A stretch of DNA of 5,145 nt from an uncultured Clostridia bacterium. Lineage in GTDB: Bacteria; Bacillota; Clostridia; Oscillospirales; Acutalibacteraceae. Positions 1 to 5,145 of the stretch are shown in pieces. The position numbers and the translations under genes were made by a program. The DNA lies in assembly GCA_947168785.1 (NCBI GenBank), contig CAMVNL010000206.1, positions 1-5,145 of the forward strand. Reading direction: 5' to 3'. Position 1 is the first letter of the stretch. Every line of letters begins with the position of its first letter. The notes below the pieces were generated by a model that was not told the origin of the DNA, made no database searches, and saw only the letters and a program-made list of their open reading frames with translations.

Positions 1-1574
1 CTCGGCACAGAACCGCCGACCACTTCCTCGGCGAATTCCAGTTCGTTGGCTTCCGTGGGCTCAAAGCGGATCCACACGTCGCCGAACTGGCCGTGACCGC
101 CGGTCTGCTTCTTATGACGCCCGTGAATCTCCACTTTTTTCTGAATGGTTTCTCTGTAAGCCACTCTCGGGGTGCTGAGGTCAACCTCCACGCCGAACTT
201 TGCTTTCAGCTTGGTGACGATCAGGTCAAGGTGCTGCTCGCCGAGGCCGGCAAGAATCTGCTCTCTGGTCTCGTCGTTGGTATAGAAGCTGATGGCGGGG
301 TCTTCCTGCGCCAGTCTCTTGAGGCCGGCGGCGACCTTTTCTTCCTCGCCCTTCTTCTTGGCGCTGACGCACATCTGCAGGCAGGGCGCCGGGAACACGG
401 GGGCGGCCAGGTTCAGGATCTGCTTGTCGCCGCAGAGGGTGTCGCCGGTCATGAACTCGTCCAGCTTGGTGATAACGCCGATGTCGCCGGCCACGATGGC
501 GGAAGCGTCCTCGGTCTTGCCGCCGCGGGCGGTCAGGATCTTACCCATTCTCTGGGTGGAGCCGGTTCTGGCGCAAACGCAGGTCACGTCGGAAGCGATC
601 TTGCCGGAGACGACCTTCACGTAGCTCATCTTGCCCACGAAGGGGTCTGCCACGGTCTTGAAGCAGATGGCGGCCAGCGGGCCGTTTTCATCGCACTTCA
701 GTTCCACTTCGTTGCCGTCCGCGTCGGTGGCGGTCTCGGTCACGGCGGAGGGGGCGGGAGCCAGCTTCGCGATGCCGTTCAGCACCAGATCGACGGCGTC
801 CATGGTGTAGCCGGCGCAGGCGTAGACGGGCATCAGGGAACCGTCGGCCACGCCAACGGAGAGGGCGTTGACGAGCTCGTCGTGGGTGAAATCCTCACCC
901 TCAAAGAATTTTTCCATCAGCCCGTCGTCAGTGCTGGCGACGGCCTCTTTGAACTCATCGTGGATCGCGGTGATCCGGTTGTCGGAGGGCATGGCGACCT
1001 CGGTCGCTTTGCCGTTTTTATAAGCGAAAGCCTTGTCCTGCAGGAAGTTGACGTAGCACTCCACCTTGTCGTTGACCATGTAGGGAACGACCACGGGGCA
1101 GACCTCCGTGCTGTATTCCTCTTTCAGGGCTTCCACGGTCTTATAGAAGTCGGTGTTTTCTGCGTCGCAGCGGGTCACGGCAACGAATTTCGCCATGTTT
1201 CTGGCAGCGGCGGCCTTATAGGCCTTCTCCGCGCCGACGTCCACGCCGGAGCCCGCGGCAAGAACGATCAGCACGCTTTCCGCCGCTCTCACGCCTTCGG
1301 CGACGCCGGTGGCGAAGTCAAAGAGCCCGGGCGTGTCGATAATGTTGATCTTTTTGCCCAGCCATTCGATGGGGGCGACGGCCGAAGAAACGGAGTTGTG
1401 GCGGCGTTTTTCTTCCGCGTCAAAGTCCATGACGGTGTTGCCGTCCGCCACTCTGCCGAGACGGTCAGACGCGCCAGCCGCGTAAAGCATGGCTTCGGCA
1501 AGGGTGGTTTTACCTCTGCCGCCGTGACCCGCCAGACAGACGTTGCGGATATTCTCTGCGCTGTAAACTTTCAA
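1..1574 (-). CDS. Elongation factor G-like translational GTPase (EF-G paralogue clade), C-terminus cut by window edge
   Basis: Ribosome-associated GTPase of the EF-G fold, cytoplasmic. The translation shows a P-loop GHGGRGKTT (residues 16-24), a G3 motif DTPG (80-83), a degenerate G4 motif TRCD (134-137) and a G5-like CAG (253-255). Domain III is clear (EEDP, then LGEQHLD near 444-450), and the start of domain IV has GGHGQFGDV near 492-500. Only 524 complete codons are inside; EF-G proteins are usually about 690 residues, so the rest of domain IV and domain V lie beyond position 1. The start is TTG at 1574, chosen because GGAGG sits 9 nt upstream and the next in-frame ATG (codon 29) falls after the P-loop. 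The switch-II His of canonical EF-G (DTPGH) is Leu84 and the switch-I Thr is Ser61, so this is a divergent paralogue rather than housekeeping FusA. GTP hydrolysis and translocation ability are uncertain. It is transcribed away from the neighbouring transporter from its own promoter. Confidence 0.94.
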   Translation of the reverse strand, partial: MKVYSAENIRNVCLAGHGGRGKTTLAEAMLYAAGASDRLGRVADGNTVMDFDAEEKRRHNSVSSAVAPIEWLGKKINIIDTPGLFDFATGVAEGVRAAESVLIVLAAGSGVDVGAEKAYKAAAARNMAKFVAVTRCDAENTDFYKTVEALKEEYSTEVCPVVVPYMVNDKVECYVNFLQDKAFAYKNGKATEVAMPSDNRITAIHDEFKEAVASTDDGLMEKFFEGEDFTHDELVNALSVGVADGSLMPVYACAGYTMDAVDLVLNGIAKLAPAPSAVTETATDADGNEVELKCDENGPLAAICFKTVADPFVGKMSYVKVVSGKIASDVTCVCARTGSTQRMGKILTARGGKTEDASAIVAGDIGVITKLDEFMTGDTLCGDKQILNLAAPVFPAPCLQMCVSAKKKGEEEKVAAGLKRLAQEDPAISFYTNDETREQILAGLGEQHLDLIVTKLKAKFGVEVDLSTPRVAYRETIQKKVEIHGRHKKQTGGHGQFGDVWIRFEPTEANELEFAEEVVGGSVP

Positions 1575-1583
1575 GATAAAAAA

Positions 1584-1588
1584 CCTCC
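1584..1588 (-). promoter_or_regulatory. Ribosome binding site that fixes the TTG start of the EF-G-like gene
   Basis: On the minus strand GGAGG is followed by 9 nt and then TTG at 1574. No ATG or GTG start lies in frame between this site and codon 29, so the Shine-Dalgarno sequence decides the unusual start codon. Confidence 0.85.
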
Positions 1589-1632
1589 AATATTTTGAAC
1601 TGAAAATCCTTTGACCAGACTTTTACCCATGA

Positions 1633-1661
1633 ATTATATCATACCATAAAATTCTTTGCAA
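1633..1661 (-). promoter_or_regulatory. Sigma-A type promoter for the EF-G-like gene
   Basis: On the minus strand TTGCAA (1661-1656) is separated by exactly 17 nt from a perfect TATAAT (1638-1633). The -10 is preceded by TGA, giving an extended -10 (TGnTATAAT). Transcription would start near 1626, leaving a leader of about 50 nt before the TTG start. I see no obvious attenuator or riboswitch in that short leader. Confidence 0.82.
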
Positions 1662-1755
1662 GATTAAACCTTGTATTATCCGCTGATTGACTGCCGAAAT
1701 TGCCCCCGCCTTTCTTGGTGAAAATAAACAAAATCCCGGAAAATAGCAGATTTGT

Positions 1756-1784
1756 TTGACAAACGGAATCATAATTGGTATCAT
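1756..1784 (+). promoter_or_regulatory. Sigma-A type promoter for the MFS transporter gene
   Basis: A perfect TTGACA (1756-1761), a 17-nt spacer and TATCAT (1779-1784, five of six matches to TATAAT). Expected start of transcription is near 1791, about 36 nt before the ATG. The -35 lies inside the inverted repeat GTTTG-A-CAAAC (1754-1764), and a second palindrome lies at the predicted start site. A strong core promoter with overlapping dyads suggests repression, but no regulator is identified. Confidence 0.82.
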
Positions 1785-1794
1785 TACTTTAATT

Positions 1795-1808
1795 AGTTAA
1801 CTTGCTAA
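1795..1808. promoter_or_regulatory. Possible operator at the transporter transcription start
   Basis: AGTTAACT (1795-1802) is an exact 8-bp palindrome immediately after the predicted start site. It sits within TTAG...CTAA (1793-1808; arms 1793-1796 and 1805-1808). Binding here would block initiation. The dyad is short and AT-rich, so chance is a real alternative. Confidence 0.3.
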
Positions 1809-1826
1809 AGAGGAGCTGAAAAAGCC

Positions 1827-3392
1827 ATGAGCAAGGTTTTGGAAAAAGTCAAGGATATCATCGGCGTGGAGGGCACCGTCAAGGAGGTGTTCGTTCCTGC
1901 GCTGAATTTTACCTCCGCCAACATCACGCTGGGCGGCGCGGGGTATCCCATCGGCCAGTTCCACCAGCAGTTTCTGGCCTACGTGGAGGGGCTGGATACG
2001 GAGCAGGCGGGGCGCATTTCGCTGATCAACGGCCTGTGGGACGCCTTCAACGACCCCATCATGGGGACCATCACCGACCGCACCCACTCCCGGTTCGGCC
2101 GCCACCGCCCGTATTTGCTGATTTCCGCGATACCGTTTGCGCTGGCGTATATCTTCAAGTGGACCTCCTTCGGTATCTCCGGCACCGGGAACCTGTCCGC
2201 CGTCTGGTGGTGGTATCTGTTCGCCGCGATCCTTTACAGCACCTCCTATACCGTGGCGGCCATCCCTCACGAGGCCATGCTGCCGGAGGTGGCCCCCTCC
2301 TATTTCCTCCGCACCCAGTTCAAGATCGTGGAGTATATGATGAACTCGGTGGGGCAGGTGAGCTCCTGGGTGTTCACGGCGCTGGCCATCAGCGGCTTCA
2401 ACGTGAAGGTGGCCCTCACCGGCCTGCCCAACCCCACCCCCGCCGACCGGGGCAACTACGCCATGATCGGCATTATCCTCTCCGTCTGGTTTTTGTGGCC
2501 GCTGATCTTCTGCTTCTTCAAGACCAGCGAGCCGCCCTCCATCGCCCAGCCCCACCAGCCGCTCAACTGGCGCTATCTGGTGCATGAGTATAAGCTGGTG
2601 TTCTCCAACCGGTCCTTCCGGCAGTATTTCATCATTCAGTTCTTCTATTCCCTCTGCCACAGCTTCTACGGCATTACCGACCAGTATTTCATCATCAGCG
2701 TGGCGGACCTCTATAAGTATTTCAATCTCTTCAATATCATCGCGGGCACGTCGGAGTTTATGGGGTCGCCCCTCAACTATCTGCTGGTGCGCTATAAAGG
2801 CAAGACCTTCTGCGGCAAGCTGCTGGGCCCGCTGATGGTGGCGGGGCTCGCCATCAACGGCCTGATCACGCAGAAAACGCCCCGCGGTCTCGCCGCCGCC
2901 ATCATGATCACCTCGGCGGTCCTCTACAACTTCGGTTTCTCCGGCCCCGGCTTTGTGGCGGACAACATCCGCCCCGACGTGACCGACGCGGACGAGCTGA
3001 TCACCGGCCGCCGCCGCGAGGGAGTGATCGCCACCTTCTACTCGCTGTTCCGCAAGACCGTCGGCAGCTTTATCAGCTACGCGGTGGGGCTGGGCCTCAA
3101 GCTCTTCGGTTACGATCCCAACAAGCAGTCCCCGGCGGAGCAGACGGCCCGTTCCACCTTCGGTCTGCGGCTGAACTTCGTGTTCATCCCCACCGTCCTC
3201 GCCCTGTTCTGCGTGCTGGCTATTTACCGCTACGCCATGACGAAGGAGGACCACGAGCTGATCAAAAGGATCATCAAGGACCGCCACGAGACCGGCAAGG
3301 CGGAGGTCACCGAGGAGCAGAAAAAACGCCTTGAAAAGATTACCGGCCGGAAGTGGGAGGATATGTGGATCGGTCAGACGGAACAACCCTGA
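1827..3392 (+). CDS. MFS transporter, GPH (glycoside-pentoside-hexuronide):cation symporter type, MelB-like
   Basis: Integral membrane secondary transporter, probably importing a glycoside, sugar or uronide with Na+ or H+; the substrate cannot be read from sequence. The family signature WDAFNDPIMG (residues 71-80) gives D72, N75 and D76, which match the D-x-x-N-D cation site of MelB helix II. It is followed by a basic loop with DRT and RFGRHRP (84-95). K410 in FRKTVGS aligns with the MelB helix XI lysine. Hydrophobic segments include about 126-147, 173-190, 211-231, 264-284 and 405-428, consistent with 12 helices. At 521 residues it exceeds the roughly 470 typical of the family, through a 20-residue N-terminal lead, an extended loop near 194-210 and a charged C-terminal tail of about 50 residues (472-521). 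The first membrane segment (about 22-52) is unusually polar. The ATG has AGAGGAG 11 nt upstream, a slightly long spacing. The gene has its own promoter and terminator. Confidence 0.92.
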   Translation: MSKVLEKVKDIIGVEGTVKEVFVPALNFTSANITLGGAGYPIGQFHQQFLAYVEGLDTEQAGRISLINGLWDAFNDPIMGTITDRTHSRFGRHRPYLLISAIPFALAYIFKWTSFGISGTGNLSAVWWWYLFAAILYSTSYTVAAIPHEAMLPEVAPSYFLRTQFKIVEYMMNSVGQVSSWVFTALAISGFNVKVALTGLPNPTPADRGNYAMIGIILSVWFLWPLIFCFFKTSEPPSIAQPHQPLNWRYLVHEYKLVFSNRSFRQYFIIQFFYSLCHSFYGITDQYFIISVADLYKYFNLFNIIAGTSEFMGSPLNYLLVRYKGKTFCGKLLGPLMVAGLAINGLITQKTPRGLAAAIMITSAVLYNFGFSGPGFVADNIRPDVTDADELITGRRREGVIATFYSLFRKTVGSFISYAVGLGLKLFGYDPNKQSPAEQTARSTFGLRLNFVFIPTVLALFCVLAIYRYAMTKEDHELIKRIIKDRHETGKAEVTEEQKKRLEKITGRKWEDMWIGQTEQP

Positions 3393-3408
3393 CGGTTGTC
3401 TGGCGGAT

Positions 3409-3450
3409 AAAAAAGGGGGCGCTTTGTGAAAGCCGTCTCCTTTTTTGTTT
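3409..3450 (+). terminator. Intrinsic terminator of the transporter gene
   Basis: A long hairpin: A6 plus GGGGGCGCTTT on the 5' arm pairs with AAAGCCGTCTCC plus T6 on the 3' arm. This gives about 17 pairs with two G-U wobbles, one bulged C and a GTG loop, followed by TTTTTTGTTT. It starts 17 nt after the transporter stop codon. A separate small hairpin (ACAACC/GGTTGT, 3383-3399) straddles the stop codon. The A-run makes the structure potentially bidirectional. Confidence 0.9.
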
Positions 3451-3490
3451 GTCATTCTCCCGTCGGGCGAGTGAACTGTAAAAGGAAGCG

Positions 3491-3510
3491 ATGGATTTCC
3501 GGAAATCTAT
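3491..3510. promoter_or_regulatory. Palindromic operator candidate, probably autoregulatory
   Basis: GATTTCCGGAAATC (3494-3507) is a perfect 14-bp palindrome. It extends to 20 bp (3491-3510) with a single mismatched pair. It overlaps the -35 and lies just upstream of the -10 of the gene encoding the XRE-family protein. XRE regulators are dimeric and often repress their own promoters from such sites; that this protein binds here is inference. Confidence 0.6.
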
Positions 3511-3520
3511 TCCGTATAAT
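3492..3520 (+). promoter_or_regulatory. Promoter of the XRE-TPR regulator gene
   Basis: A perfect TATAAT (3515-3520) lies 33 nt before the ATG. At 17-nt spacing the -35 is TGGATT (3492-3497), only three of six matches to TTGACA. A good -10 with a poor -35 fits a regulated promoter, and the palindrome listed separately covers the -35 and most of the spacer. Confidence 0.7.
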
Positions 3521-3552
3521 GGACATGCAACCAAGACACAGGAGGAAAACCG

Positions 3553-4587
3553 ATGGAACTGGGTATGAAAATCAAAACGCTCCGCCTGAAGGCGGGGCTG
3601 ACGCAGGAGCAGCTTGCGGAAAAGCTGGGGATCGGGCCCCAATCGGTATCAAAATGGGAAAACGCCGTTGCCATGCCGGATATCTCCACGCTGCCGCTGC
3701 TGTCTGAAATCTTCGGCGTGACTATCGACGATCTGTTTGACCTTTCAACGGAACAGCGCTTCAACCGGATCGAAAGCCGGATGGACCGGGAGGAGGAATT
3801 GCCGTGGGATTTATTCACGGCCTATGAGGAATTTCTGAAAGCGCAGATCTGCGCCGAAGCGTACAAAAAACGGGCGACGGAGCTGCTCGCGACCCTCTAC
3901 TGGCACAGGATGAACAGCTACGCGATCAAGGCGGACAATTATGCAAAAGAATCCGTTCGCATGGCGCCCGACGAAAAGGGCTGCCGGTGGATCCTGCAGA
4001 AGGCGGACGGCCACGTGGCGTGGGACTGGAACATCGCCAACCATCATAAAGCGGTGGATTTCTACCGGGATCTGGTGAACGAACATCCGGAAGATCCCAT
4101 CAACTACGCCTATCTGCTGGATAACCTGATCGCCGATCACCGGACGGAGGAGGCGGAGGAAACGCTGCGCAGGCTCAGCCGTCTGAAGGGCGCCAACCCG
4201 GTCCTCAACGAGGTGTTCCGGGCGCATATCGCCCTGGCCCGCTTTGACGAAGCCGCGGCGGACGGGATCATGGAGGAGCTGCTGCAAAACCATTCGGAAA
4301 ACAGCGTGTGCCTGTTTGAGGCCGCCCAATACTATGCGTCAAAGTGCGATTATCCGAAAGCCATCGACTGCTATGAGCGTTCCTTCCGGGCGGAAAAACG
4401 GCGACCGAGATATCAGGACGAACTGCAGGCGATCGCCATGATTTATGAAATCATGGGAGATTATCCCCAGGCCGCCGCCACGTATGACAGGATCATCGAC
4501 CTTCTGCGAAATGAATGGGGCATGACCGAAGAGACTGGCCTCAAGGAGGCGCAAAAGGAAAAAACGCGACTGCTGATGAAAGTCTGA
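3553..4587 (+). CDS. XRE-family helix-turn-helix regulator with C-terminal TPR-like repeats
   Basis: Cytoplasmic DNA-binding regulator of 344 residues. The N-terminus is a canonical HTH_3 domain (about 5-62): IKTLRLKAGLTQEQLAEKLG, then the recognition helix PQSVSKWENAV (29-39), and the ending PLLSEIFGVTIDDLF typical of the family. A charged linker (about 63-85) leads to a helical C-terminal region. From about 185 this shows TPR-like helix pairs (near 185-213, 219-248, 253-282 and 289-320), including YPKAIDCYERSF and YPQAAATYDRII. TPR regions usually mediate protein or peptide binding and dimerisation, so the protein may sense a ligand or partner, as in RRNPP-type regulators; no cognate peptide gene is visible. 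The ATG at 3553 has GGAGG 7 nt upstream, which favours it over the ATG at codon 5. It lies downstream of the transporter but is separated by a terminator and has its own promoter. Regulatory target unknown. Confidence 0.92.
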   Translation: MELGMKIKTLRLKAGLTQEQLAEKLGIGPQSVSKWENAVAMPDISTLPLLSEIFGVTIDDLFDLSTEQRFNRIESRMDREEELPWDLFTAYEEFLKAQICAEAYKKRATELLATLYWHRMNSYAIKADNYAKESVRMAPDEKGCRWILQKADGHVAWDWNIANHHKAVDFYRDLVNEHPEDPINYAYLLDNLIADHRTEEAEETLRRLSRLKGANPVLNEVFRAHIALARFDEAAADGIMEELLQNHSENSVCLFEAAQYYASKCDYPKAIDCYERSFRAEKRRPRYQDELQAIAMIYEIMGDYPQAAATYDRIIDLLRNEWGMTEETGLKEAQKEKTRLLMKV

Positions 4588-4680
4588 CGGGAGAAATCTC
4601 GTTGCTTCAACAGATTCCAATTGCTGCATCCCACAATTTTCCAGGATGAATCATTTTTTCTGAAATTCAACTTCAGTGAA

Positions 4681-4704
4681 TAGCGGCACTGAGGTGCCGC
4701 GCTA
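4681..4704. repeat. GC-rich inverted repeat (hairpin) in the convergent gap
   Basis: GCGGCAC (4683-4689) and GTGCCGC (4694-4700) form a perfect 7-bp stem around a TGAG loop. Two more pairs (TA/TA, 4681-4682 with 4703-4704) form beyond a 2-nt bulge. No T-run follows on the plus strand, so it is not a classical terminator. It could be a dispersed intergenic palindromic repeat or an mRNA 3'-end stabiliser for the regulator transcript. Confidence 0.6.
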
Positions 4705-4734
4705 CCATACTGTCCTCCGACAAATCTTAATATC

Positions 4735-4775
4735 AAAAAAGGATCTCTGACCGAAGCATCGGTTCAGGGATCCTT
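4735..4775 (-). terminator. Intrinsic terminator, mainly for the minus-strand editing gene
   Basis: GGATCTCTGA (4741-4750) pairs with TCAGGGATCC (4764-4773) including one T-G wobble. A bulged T (4763) separates this from CCGA/TCGG, with loop AGCA. Read on the minus strand, the stem is followed directly by TTTTTT, a good terminator for the gene ending at 4810. On the plus strand the following TTCATTGCTTTT is a poorer U-tract, but it may also stop the regulator transcript. Confidence 0.85.
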
Positions 4776-4809
4776 CATTGCTTTTACTATGGAAAAATGC
4801 GAATCAGTA

Positions 4810-5145
4810 TTATTCTTCCATTGTCGCCGGGTCTGGCAGGTCCACGATAGTCGGCGCAACGCCGAGGGAGGGGAGAAATTTCTCCAGCAGGTCGGCGGTC
4901 CTGAGCTTCACCACCGATGTGTTCACACAGGGATGGCAGCCGATATACTCCTGTTCCAGCAGGGGCTTGTCGATCAGCAGCTTCACGCGCTTGTCCGCGT
5001 CGTTCATCAGCCCGAACACGCTCACCGAGCCCGGCGTCACGTTCAGGAATTTCTCCATGAACTCCGGCCCCGCGAAGGAGAGCCGCGCGGTGTTGATCTG
5101 TTTGCTGAGAAATTTCGTCTTGAACACTTTTTTACCCGGCATCAT
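4810..5145 (-). CDS. PrdX/ProX-type Ala-tRNA(Pro) trans-editing protein (YbaK/ProX superfamily), N-terminus outside window
   Basis: C-terminal 111 residues of a free-standing relative of the prolyl-tRNA synthetase INS editing domain. Characterised members hydrolyse mischarged Ala-tRNA(Pro) in the cytoplasm, protecting proline codons. Recognisable family stretches are KTKFLSKQI and LSFAGPEFM, then VTPGSVSVFGLMND, followed by a strand-rich VKLLID and the conserved IGCHPCVNTS. Family members are about 160-180 residues, and the visible Met-Met-Pro-Gly lies in the middle of the domain. The ATG at 5145 is therefore very probably an internal codon, and the true start and the catalytic N-terminal lysine region lie beyond the window. 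The stop is TAA at 4812-4810, with a good terminator about 35 nt downstream. The assignment to PrdX rather than YbaK rests on motif recall; sequence identity was not computed. Confidence 0.87.
   Translation of the reverse strand: MMPGKKVFKTKFLSKQINTARLSFAGPEFMEKFLNVTPGSVSVFGLMNDADKRVKLLIDKPLLEQEYIGCHPCVNTSVVKLRTADLLEKFLPSLGVAPTIVDLPDPATMEE

Larger units (their letters stand above)
4588..4809. other. Convergent intergenic region without a gene
   Basis: This 222-bp AT-richer gap separates the plus-strand regulator from the minus-strand editing gene. It contains a GC-rich hairpin (4681-4704) and a terminator (4735-4775). The only start codon with a short plus-strand frame (4646) encodes five residues, and I see no supported small gene or RNA. 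Confidence 0.7.

Noticed and set aside
93..1598. Long plus-strand open frame (501 codons) opposite the EF-G-like gene
   Set aside because: Its translation is low-complexity, rich in Gly, His, Val and Ala, with no recognisable domain. The opposite strand encodes a clear EF-G-family protein with motifs in order. It is a GC-driven antisense shadow.
1757..1771. Catabolite-responsive (cre) element over the transporter -35
   Set aside because: TTGACAAACGG looks superficially similar, but the TG-to-CG spacing is one base too long for the CcpA consensus and several fixed positions fail.
2036..2587. Plus-strand 183-codon frame inside the transporter gene
   Set aside because: Out-of-frame shadow rich in Arg, Pro and His, with no start signal and no domain.
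3383..3399. Hairpin ACAACC/GGTTGT over the transporter stop codon as a separate terminator
   Set aside because: Only a 6-bp stem with no following T-run. The real terminator lies directly downstream.
1797..3455. Long minus-strand open frame (552 codons) opposite the transporter
   Set aside because: The product is rich in Arg, Gly, His and Glu with no domain. It runs through the transporter promoter and terminator, and the plus-strand gene is unambiguous. Antisense shadow of GC-rich codons.
4646..4663. Tiny plus-strand frame after the regulator as a signalling peptide
   Set aside because: It encodes only five residues, the upstream AGG is too close to serve as a ribosome binding site, and there is no secretion signal.
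4461..4736. Minus-strand 91-codon frame overlapping the regulator 3' end
   Set aside because: It starts inside the terminator A-run region, has no convincing ribosome binding site, and mostly overlaps the regulator coding sequence in antisense.
5143..5145. ATG at the right edge as the start of the editing protein
   Set aside because: The encoded Met-Met-Pro-Gly matches the interior of PrdX-type proteins, so the frame almost certainly continues beyond the window.

Overview
The window looks like chromosomal DNA of a high-GC member of the Clostridia (Firmicutes), most likely near Oscillospiraceae/Ruminococcaceae. The genes are GC-rich with GC-ending codons, the intergenic gaps are AT-rich, and they carry consensus sigma-A promoters and strong GGAGG-type ribosome binding sites. 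The protein types (a Clostridia-type EF-G-like GTPase, a GPH-type transporter, an XRE-TPR regulator and a PrdX-type Ala-tRNA(Pro) editing protein) fit this. The taxonomic placement is inference from recall, not a search.

Layout. Positions 1-1574 (minus) hold the first 524 codons of an EF-G-like translational GTPase; its C-terminus lies outside the window. A 252-bp divergent intergenic region (1575-1826) carries one good promoter in each direction. Positions 1827-3392 (plus) encode a 521-residue MFS transporter of the glycoside-pentoside-hexuronide (GPH, MelB-like) type, closed by a long intrinsic terminator. Positions 3553-4587 (plus) encode a 344-residue XRE-family regulator with C-terminal TPR-like helices; a near-perfect 20-bp palindrome lies over its promoter. 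The gap 4588-4809 between convergent genes holds a GC-rich hairpin and a terminator whose T-run serves the minus-strand gene. Positions 4810-5145 (minus) hold the C-terminal part of a PrdX/ProX-type trans-editing protein, cut by the window edge.

How they relate. Each gene appears to be its own transcription unit, so I do not see an operon or a multi-gene system. Two genes touch translation (the EF-G-like factor and the tRNA editing protein). The middle pair (sugar-type transporter and HTH regulator) could be functionally linked, but the terminator and separate promoter between them mean adjacency is the only evidence. I find no mobile element, CRISPR array, tRNA or rRNA. The most interesting points are the altered GTPase motifs in the EF-G-like protein and the operator-like palindromes at the two plus-strand promoters. 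I regard this as a largely ordinary region.
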